64,000 bases of DNA. Origin: Mycolicibacterium peregrinum (lineage in GTDB: Bacteria > Actinomycetota > Actinomycetes > Mycobacteriales > Mycobacteriaceae). Position numbers and translations under genes: made by a program. Position 1 is the stretch's first letter. Every line of letters starts with the position of its first letter. Shown piece after piece: positions 58,167-64,000 of the stretch. The stretch covers positions 62,001 through 126,000 of the forward strand of contig NZ_LQPP01000048.1 of NCBI RefSeq assembly GCF_002102345.1. Direction: 5' to 3'. The notes under the pieces were generated by a model. That model made no database searches. It was given only the letters and a program-made list of their open reading frames with translations, and was not told the origin of the DNA.

Positions 58167-59534
58167 GTGACAGAAGGTGCGTTGTTGGGTCTGTGGATCG
58201 CCATTGCGGTCGTCGCTGTTCTGGTCGTCGTAGCCCTCACCGTGGGGTTGGTGCGGTACCGGCGGCGGCGGATCAGCCTGTCGGAACGAGACGCCTCGAA
58301 ACCGATCGACCGCTCCGGCGGGTATACGGCGTCCTCGGGTATCACGTTCAGCAAGGCGGGTACGCCGACGCTCGACCGCATCGACACCAGCGGACTGCCT
58401 GCCGTCGGTGATGACGCCACGATTCCGCGCGATGCGCCCAAACGCACCATCTCCGATGTGCAGTTGCCGGAGCCGCCGATCGAGGCAGCTGCACCTGAGG
58501 CGCCGCCTGTGCCCGCTGAGCCGACAGATTCTGTCGGCGCCCCCGTCATCCCCGATGAGCCGGCCGCACCGGAGACGGCTCCCGACGCCGTCGCCGCCGC
58601 CGTGGAGGACATCGCCCCGGCCGAAGGTCGCATGGATCGGCTGCGCGGCCGCCTCGCCAAGTCCCAGAACGCCTTGGGCCGCAGCATGCTCGGGTTGCTC
58701 GGCGGCGGCGATCTGGATGAGGACTCGTGGGAGGCCGTCGAGGACACCCTGCTGATCGCTGACCTCGGCCCGGTGGTGACCGAATCCGTGGTCGCGGCAT
58801 TGCGTGAGCGGATGGCCAGTAAGAACGTGCGCAGCGAAGCCGACGCCCGCGCGGTGCTACGTGAGGTGCTGATGTCGGAGCTGCGGCCCGACCTGGACCG
58901 CTCGATCAAGGCTCTGCCGCATGCCGACAAGCCTTCGGTGCTGTTGGTGGTCGGGGTGAACGGCACCGGCAAGACCACCACCGTGGGCAAGCTCGCGCGG
59001 GTTCTGGTCGCCGACGGCCGTCGTGTCGTGCTTGGCGCGGCTGACACGTTCCGCGCCGCGGCCGCCGACCAGCTGCAGACCTGGGCCGCGCGCGTCGGCG
59101 CGGAGGTGGTGCGCGGGCCCGAAGGCGCCGATCCGGCATCGGTGGCATTTGACGCCGTCGACGAGGGTGTCAAGGCCGGCGCCGACGTTGTCGTCGTCGA
59201 CACCGCAGGCCGCCTGCACACCAAGACCGGCCTGATGGACGAGCTCGGCAAGGTCAAGCGGGTGGTGGAGAAGCGCGCCGCGGTGGACGAGGTGCTGTTG
59301 GTGCTCGATGCCACCATCGGACAGAACAGCCTGCCGCAGGCCAAGGTGTTCGCCGAGGTCGTCGACATCACCGGCGTGGTGCTGACCAAGCTCGACGGCA
59401 CCGCCAAGGGTGGCATCGTGTTCCGCGTCCAGCAGGAACTTGGTGTCCCGGTCAAACTCGTCGGACTCGGCGAGGGGCCCGATGACCTCGCACCGTTCGA
59501 GCCTGCGGCGTTCGTCGACGCGCTGCTGGGCTGA
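58167..59534 (+). CDS. ftsY: Signal recognition particle receptor FtsY
   Basis: 455 aa. An N-terminal membrane segment (LWIAIAVVAVLVVVALTVGLV, residues ~7-27) as in actinobacterial FtsY, a Pro/Ala/Glu-rich acidic linker (~60-160) and the NG GTPase: P-loop GVNGTGKTTTVGKLA, DTFRAAAADQL, DTAGRLHTKTGL and TKLDGTAKGG. Receives ribosome-SRP complexes at the membrane. GTG start. Confidence 0.95.
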   Translation: MTEGALLGLWIAIAVVAVLVVVALTVGLVRYRRRRISLSERDASKPIDRSGGYTASSGITFSKAGTPTLDRIDTSGLPAVGDDATIPRDAPKRTISDVQLPEPPIEAAAPEAPPVPAEPTDSVGAPVIPDEPAAPETAPDAVAAAVEDIAPAEGRMDRLRGRLAKSQNALGRSMLGLLGGGDLDEDSWEAVEDTLLIADLGPVVTESVVAALRERMASKNVRSEADARAVLREVLMSELRPDLDRSIKALPHADKPSVLLVVGVNGTGKTTTVGKLARVLVADGRRVVLGAADTFRAAAADQLQTWAARVGAEVVRGPEGADPASVAFDAVDEGVKAGADVVVVDTAGRLHTKTGLMDELGKVKRVVEKRAAVDEVLLVLDATIGQNSLPQAKVFAEVVDITGVVLTKLDGTAKGGIVFRVQQELGVPVKLVGLGEGPDDLAPFEPAAFVDALLG

Positions 59535-59563
59535 CCGCCCGAAAACCCGCGAAAACCCACGGT

Positions 59564-59579
59564 GTAACACCGGCGAAAC
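59564..59579 (+). promoter_or_regulatory. GlnR box 1 upstream of amt
   Basis: GTAAC-ACCGGC-GAAAC, a perfect match to the actinobacterial GlnR consensus (GnnAC/gTnAc, 6 nt, GAAAC). Lies ~135 bp before the amt start. Confidence 0.7.
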
Positions 59580-59595
59580 GCAGCCCGGCTATCCG

Positions 59596-59611
59596 TTCAC
59601 ACGAGCGAAAC
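59596..59611 (+). promoter_or_regulatory. GlnR box 2 upstream of amt
   Basis: TTCAC-ACGAGC-GAAAC, matching the consensus except the first base, 32 bp (three helical turns) after box 1. A third half-site GAAAC lies at 59629-59633. Tandem boxes are typical of strongly nitrogen-controlled amt promoters. Confidence 0.6.
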
Positions 59612-59650
59612 GCAGCGGCGTCGTAGCCGAAACATCCACTCAGCATTGTC

Positions 59651-59663
59651 TTGACCAGGTCAA
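59651..59663. promoter_or_regulatory. TTGACC palindrome in the amt promoter
   Basis: TTGACC-A-GGTCAA is a perfect palindrome around one base; the left half also serves as a plausible -35. It could be an operator for a second regulator. Confidence 0.35.
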
Positions 59664-59712
59664 CGGCCCGTAAATCCTTGCGGCCGTGGCGTGGTGAAGG
59701 AGGAAACTGCGA

Positions 59713-61068
59713 GTGGAGCAATTCCCGATATTGGGTGCGCCGGACACCGGTGACACAGCATGGATGCTGGCCGCCGCTGCGCTTGTGCTGTTGATGACGC
59801 CGGGGCTGGCCTTCTTCTACGGCGGCATGGTTCGGGCCAAGGGCGTGCTCAACATGATCATGATGAGCGTCAGCGCGATGGGTGTCGTGACAGTGTTGTG
59901 GGCGCTGTACGGCTATTCGGTCGCGTTCGGTGACAACACCGCAGGCGTCATCGGCAACCCCGGGCAGTTCTTCGGCCTCAAGGGCCTGATCGGAGCGAAC
60001 GGTTCGGCCGATGCGCCCATCGCGCTGGTCGGCACGATCCCGGCCACCGTGTTCGTGGGTTTCCAGCTGATGTTCGCGATCATCACCGTCGCCCTGATCT
60101 CCGGTGCCGTCGCCGACCGCATCAAGTTCGGCGGCTGGCTGCTGTTCGCCGCGCTGTGGGCGACCGTTGTCTACTTCCCGGTGGCGCACTGGGTCTTCGA
60201 CTTCGACGTCAAGGGCTCCGACGGTGAGACCGTGATCCACCACGGGGGATGGATTGCCAACCAGCTCAAGGCAATTGACTTCGCCGGTGGCACCGCGGTG
60301 CACATCAACGCCGGTACCGCGGGCCTGGTCCTCGCCATCATCCTCGGTAAGCGGCTCGGTTGGCCGGGTACGCCGATGCGCCCGCACAACCTTCCTTTCG
60401 TGATGCTCGGCGCCGGCTTGCTGTGGTTCGGCTGGTACGGCTTCAACGCCGGTTCTGCGGTGTCGGCCAACGGAGTTGCCGGTTCGACCTTCGTCACCAC
60501 AACGGTGGCGACTGCCGCGGCCATGCTGGCCTGGCTGCTCACCGAGCGAATCCGTGACGGGCACGCGACATCACTGGGTGCCGCATCGGGCATCGTCGCC
60601 GGGCTGGTCGCGATCACCCCGTCCTGCTCCTCGGTCAACGTCGTGGGCGCGCTCGTGATCGGTGTCGCCGCAGGCGCACTGTGTGCCCTGGCGGTGGGCT
60701 TGAAATTCAAGTTCGGATTCGACGACTCTCTCGACGTGGTGGGTGTCCACCTGGTCGGCGGTATCGTCGGTACGTTGCTGGTCGGCCTGGTGGCCACCAA
60801 GGAAGCACCTGCCGGCGTTGCCGGTCTGTTCTACGGTGGTGGGTTCGACCAACTGTGGCGACAGGCGGTCGGGGCCGGTGCTGTTCTGCTCTATTCGGCG
60901 GTGGGTACCGCTATCTTGGCGTTGATTGTCAAATACACCGTGGGCCTGCGCCTGGACAAAGAAGAGGAGGCTTCCGGTATCGACGAGTCCGAGCACGCTG
61001 AGAGCGCTTACGACTTCGTCGCTGTCGGAACCGGTTCTGTTCTTGGTCGTCACGGCGGGGAGGAATAA
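59713..61068 (+). CDS. amt: Ammonium transporter
   Basis: 451 aa with about 11 membrane segments. Amt/Mep/Rh signatures: LLMTPGLAFFYGGMVRAKGVLNMIMM, the pore region GGTAVHINAGTAGLVLAIILG with the conserved His, and LLWFGWYGFNAGSAVSANG with the signature Asp replaced by typical N/S pattern of actinobacterial AmtB. GTG start with SD AAGGAGG, spacing 9. Operon amt-glnB-glnD under likely GlnR control. Confidence 0.94.
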   Translation: MEQFPILGAPDTGDTAWMLAAAALVLLMTPGLAFFYGGMVRAKGVLNMIMMSVSAMGVVTVLWALYGYSVAFGDNTAGVIGNPGQFFGLKGLIGANGSADAPIALVGTIPATVFVGFQLMFAIITVALISGAVADRIKFGGWLLFAALWATVVYFPVAHWVFDFDVKGSDGETVIHHGGWIANQLKAIDFAGGTAVHINAGTAGLVLAIILGKRLGWPGTPMRPHNLPFVMLGAGLLWFGWYGFNAGSAVSANGVAGSTFVTTTVATAAAMLAWLLTERIRDGHATSLGAASGIVAGLVAITPSCSSVNVVGALVIGVAAGALCALAVGLKFKFGFDDSLDVVGVHLVGGIVGTLLVGLVATKEAPAGVAGLFYGGGFDQLWRQAVGAGAVLLYSAVGTAILALIVKYTVGLRLDKEEEASGIDESEHAESAYDFVAVGTGSVLGRHGGEE

Positions 61069-61074
61069 GGGAAT

Positions 61075-61413
61075 ATGAAGCTGATCACTGCGATCGTCAA
61101 GCCGTTCACGCTGGAGGATGTCAAGACCGGCCTGGAGCAGACGGGCATCCTGGGGATGACGGTCAGCGAGGTACAGGGCTACGGCCGGCAGAAGGGCCAC
61201 ACCGAGGTTTACCGCGGTGCCGAGTACTCGGTCGACTTCGTACCGAAGGTCCGGGTGGAAGTCGTCGTCGACGATTCCGCAGTCGACAAGGTCGTGGACG
61301 TCATCGTGCAGGCCGCCCGTACCGGCAAGATCGGCGATGGGAAGGTTTGGGTCAGCCCGGTTGACACCGTTGTCCGCGTCCGTACCGGGGAGCGTGGCGC
61401 CGACGCCCTGTAG
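61075..61413 (+). CDS. glnB: Nitrogen regulatory protein PII (GlnB/GlnK)
   Basis: 112 aa. The T-loop carries Tyr51 in HTEVYRGAEYSVDF, the site modified (adenylylated in Actinobacteria) by GlnD. ATP/2-oxoglutarate motifs and C-terminal TGKIGDGKVWV are present. PII gates the Amt channel and reports nitrogen status. It begins 6 bp after amt; glnD follows after 84 bp. Confidence 0.95.
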   Translation: MKLITAIVKPFTLEDVKTGLEQTGILGMTVSEVQGYGRQKGHTEVYRGAEYSVDFVPKVRVEVVVDDSAVDKVVDVIVQAARTGKIGDGKVWVSPVDTVVRVRTGERGADAL

Positions 61414-61497
61414 CCGTGGCCGGTCGTCGAGGTAGACGACCGAGTCCCCCGGTCAGGAAGTGCGGTGGCAGGTAGTCGACCGGGGGAGGAGTTCCAA

Positions 61498-64000
61498 ATG
61501 TCAGAGCAGCAGCCAGATTCCATCCACGAGCCGGCCGGGACCTCCGGAAAGGAGGGTCCGGCCGGTTCGCCGCGGCCGGCCACCGATCTGGCGGTGGCCA
61601 GCCAGCAGTTGCTGGCCGGGGGACCCCGTCAACTGGATGCGGCCGCCCTGCGGGATGCGTTACTCGATCTGCACGAATTCTGGCTCACCACAAAGGCCGC
61701 CGAGATCGGGATCACGGCCACCAGTGGGTTCGCCATCGTGGCCACCGGTGGTCTGGGCCGCGGCGAGATGTTGCCGTATTCCGATCTCGATCTCATGCTG
61801 CTGCATGACAACATGCCAGTCGAGCTCGTCTCCGAAGTGGCCGAGAAACTCTGGTATCCGCTGTGGGACGCCAACATCCGGATCGACCACAGTGTGCGCA
61901 CGGTCCCCGAGGCCCTCAAGGTGGCCGGTGAGGACATCGCGGTAGGTCTGGCGATGCTGGACGCCCGTCACATGGCCGGTGACGCCGACCTGTCGGCGCT
62001 ACTGGTCGGCGGGGCGCGACGGCAGTGGCGGATCGGAATCGCCTCGCGGTTCGACGAACTCGTCGAGCACGCGCAGGCGCGCTGGCAGCGCAGCGGCCAG
62101 ATCGCGCACCGCGCCGAACCGGACCTGAAGTCGGGCCGGGGCGGTCTGCGGGACGTGCAACTGCTCAACGCGCTGGCGATAGCGCAACTGGCCGATGTCT
62201 ATCCGAGTCATGCGCTGGCGTCACCGACCGGAACACTTGGCGGTGCGCACCTGTCATTGCTTAATGTGCGCACCGAATTGCACCGCGCGTCGGGCCGTGG
62301 CCGGGAACTGTTGTTGGCCCAGCATGCCGATGAGATCGGCGCGGCGCTGCGGATCGGAGATCGATTCGACCTGGCCCGCACCCTGTCGGATGCGGCCCGG
62401 ACCGTGAGCTACTACGTCGACTCGGGTATCCGCACCGCCGCCAACGCCTTACCCCGGCGCGGTTTCGCCGCGCTTCGCCGCCCGGTACGCCGCCCACTCG
62501 ACGAGGGCGTGATCGAATTCGCCGGTGAGGTGATCCTGGCCCGCGACGCGCGGCCGGAACGCGATCCAGGTCTGATCCTGCGGGTCGCCGCGGCATCGGC
62601 CGCCACCGGCCTGCCGATGGCGGTGTCCACACTGAGCAGGCTGGCCGAGACGGCGCCCGAACTGCGCACGCCGTGGCCGCGTCAGGCGCTCAAGGACCTC
62701 CTGGTGTTGCTCGCGTCCGGTCCCGCGGCGGTGGCCACCATCGAAGCCCTGGACCGCACCGGCCTGTGGGGCCGGTTGTTCCCGGAGTGGGGTGCAGTGC
62801 GGGACCTGCCCCCTCGGGATGTCGTGCACACCTGGACAGTTGACCGCCATCTGGTCGAGACTGTCTCGCGGGCAGGTGCTTTCACCACCCGCGTATCACG
62901 TCCCGATCTACTGCTGCTGGGTGCGCTGTGCCACGACATCGGCAAGGGGCGGGGCGGTGACCACAGCGTGATCGGTGCCGAGTTGGCCACTCAGATCGGG
63001 ACCCGGTTGGGCCTGTGGCCGTCTGACATCGATGTGCTGTCGAAGATCGTTCGGTACCACTTGCTGTTGCCCGAGACCGCGACGCGGCGAGACCTTCAGG
63101 ACCCCAAGACCATTGACGCGGTAGCCGATGCGCTCGGTGGGGACATGGTGCTGCTGGAGCTGCTCCATGTTTTGGCCGAAGCCGACTCCCTGGCCACCGG
63201 TCCCGGGGTATGGGGGGACTGGAAGGCATCGCTGATCGGGGATCTGGTGCGACGGTGCCGGCTGGTGATGGCCGGCGAACCGTTACCCGAACCCGATCCG
63301 ATCGACTCGCGGTTCGTGGCGTTGGCCGCTGACGGCGGCGTCCACGTCGAGCTCACCCCGGGTGACAGTCCACACATCTACAACGTGACGATGATCGGCG
63401 CGGACCGGCGGGGCCTGTTGTCCAAGGCGGCCGGCGTGCTGGCGCTGAACTCCCTGCGGGTGCACTCGGCGTCGGTCAACAGTCATGAGGGTTCGGCGAT
63501 CAACACCTTCGCGGTGTCTCCGCACTTCGGTTCACCGCCACCGGCTCAACTGCTGCGCCAGCAGTTCATCCTGGCGCTCGACGGCGAGCTGGATGTGATC
63601 GGCGCGCTGGAACGGCGCGACCAGGAGGCGGCCCAGCATCCGACCACCCGGGCCGGTGAGATCCTGGCGTCGGTTCCGGCCAACCACGTGCCTGCCCCGC
63701 CGCGCATCCTGTGGTCACCCGGCACGGCAGCCGAGGACCTGATCGTCCAGATTCGCACGATCGACCGGGCCGGCCTGCTGGGCAGGCTGACTGCGGTGTT
63801 CGAGCGCGACGGCTTGGATGTTGCGTGGGCCAAGGTGACCACACTGGGTTCATCCGTCGTCGACGTCTTCTGCATCACCGCACCGGCATTGGCCGGCGAC
63901 GAAGCGCAACGGGCCGCGGTACGCGCCGAGCTGGAGCGCGACTTGTTCGCGATCCTGCCCGCGCCGCCACCGGCCAAACCGGCGAAACCGGCCGAGCATG
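61498..64000 (+). CDS. glnD: PII nucleotidyltransferase GlnD (3' end outside window)
   Basis: 834 codons present, no stop: the gene is cut by the window end. ATG with SD GGGGGAGGA, spacing 8. Nucleotidyltransferase motif GGLGRGEMLPYSDLDLMLL near residue 83, HD phosphohydrolase centre at His479-Asp480 (GALCHDIGKGRGGDHS), and two C-terminal ACT domains (IGADRRGLLSKAAGVL and IRTIDRAGLLGRLTAVF). It modifies and demodifies PII (adenylylation in Actinobacteria). The full M. tuberculosis protein is ~808 aa, so only the last residues should be missing here. Confidence 0.93.
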   Translation, partial: MSEQQPDSIHEPAGTSGKEGPAGSPRPATDLAVASQQLLAGGPRQLDAAALRDALLDLHEFWLTTKAAEIGITATSGFAIVATGGLGRGEMLPYSDLDLMLLHDNMPVELVSEVAEKLWYPLWDANIRIDHSVRTVPEALKVAGEDIAVGLAMLDARHMAGDADLSALLVGGARRQWRIGIASRFDELVEHAQARWQRSGQIAHRAEPDLKSGRGGLRDVQLLNALAIAQLADVYPSHALASPTGTLGGAHLSLLNVRTELHRASGRGRELLLAQHADEIGAALRIGDRFDLARTLSDAARTVSYYVDSGIRTAANALPRRGFAALRRPVRRPLDEGVIEFAGEVILARDARPERDPGLILRVAAASAATGLPMAVSTLSRLAETAPELRTPWPRQALKDLLVLLASGPAAVATIEALDRTGLWGRLFPEWGAVRDLPPRDVVHTWTVDRHLVETVSRAGAFTTRVSRPDLLLLGALCHDIGKGRGGDHSVIGAELATQIGTRLGLWPSDIDVLSKIVRYHLLLPETATRRDLQDPKTIDAVADALGGDMVLLELLHVLAEADSLATGPGVWGDWKASLIGDLVRRCRLVMAGEPLPEPDPIDSRFVALAADGGVHVELTPGDSPHIYNVTMIGADRRGLLSKAAGVLALNSLRVHSASVNSHEGSAINTFAVSPHFGSPPPAQLLRQQFILALDGELDVIGALERRDQEAAQHPTTRAGEILASVPANHVPAPPRILWSPGTAAEDLIVQIRTIDRAGLLGRLTAVFERDGLDVAWAKVTTLGSSVVDVFCITAPALAGDEAQRAAVRAELERDLFAILPAPPPAKPAKPAEH

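Noticed and set aside
57979..58170. 63-codon plus-strand frame in the ftsY spacer
   Set aside because: No SD or -10 at a suitable distance, overlaps the ftsY start, and composition is not convincing.
1..64000. CRISPR arrays, insertion sequences, prophage or integrase genes
   Set aside because: None seen on either strand; repeats present are coding tandem repeats or short palindromes.

Overview
The window is a contiguous stretch of core chromosome from a high-GC, fast-growing mycobacterium (Mycolicibacterium, M. smegmatis-like). I infer this from protein similarity recalled without a database search and from gene order. From DoxX to glnD the order matches the M. tuberculosis block Rv3005c to Rv2918c, read in the opposite direction. 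The large PDIM/phenolglycolipid locus that lies between coaD and sepIVA in M. tuberculosis is absent; a single hemerythrin gene sits there instead. I saw no insertion sequence, prophage, CRISPR array or rRNA.

Layout. 1-10.2 kb: DoxX, cfp6, the branched-chain amino acid genes ilvB-ilvN-ilvC behind a leader-peptide attenuator, a WrbA/FAD-oxidoreductase pair, then serA-leuB. 10.2-16.3 kb: a more variable stretch with a membrane protein, a DHFR-fold protein, a secreted beta-propeller-like protein, an MFS transporter, a secreted lipase and a fumarylacetoacetase-family enzyme. 16.3-22.1 kb: gltX with tRNA-Gln and tRNA-Glu, an IclR regulator divergent from leuC-leuD, and hupB. 22.1-32.7 kb: mutT1, ppk and fbiD on the minus strand; gpsA, a cystathionine gamma-lyase-like gene, ddl, thiL and ung on the plus strand; small minus-strand genes including rpmB. 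32.9-46.3 kb: a DAK2/FakA-like gene, recG, a secreted HNH nuclease, two tandem aldo-keto reductases, lipN, a DsbA-like/VKOR pair, pyc, rsmD and coaD. 46.4-55.4 kb: hemerythrin, sepIVA, DUF177, rnc, mutM, a PYG-repeat membrane protein, an OsmC-family gene, acyP and smc. 55.4-64 kb: two minus-strand envelope/secreted genes (one a PE-PPE-domain hydrolase), ftsY, and the nitrogen operon amt-glnB-glnD, with glnD cut by the window end.

How the genes work together. Ilv, Leu and Ser biosynthesis are clustered, and two control elements are readable: the ilvB leader peptide (Leu-Leu-Val-Val-Ile codons followed by a strong terminator) and a CTAG-centred palindrome between the IclR gene and leuCD. The nitrogen operon carries tandem GlnR-type boxes. 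Tight 1-4 nt overlaps couple ilvB/ilvN, serA/leuB, DAK2/recG/HNH, DsbA/VKOR, pyc/rsmD, DUF177/rnc and osmC/acyP. Many first genes have a TANNNT -10 hexamer 6-8 nt before the start codon, which predicts leaderless mRNAs, common in mycobacteria.

I found no clearly new multi-gene system. The best leads are regulatory (attenuator, operators, palindromic intergenic repeats), an inferred CTG start for rsmD, overlapping divergent start codons at the aldo-keto reductase/lipN boundary, and a few lineage-variable envelope proteins.
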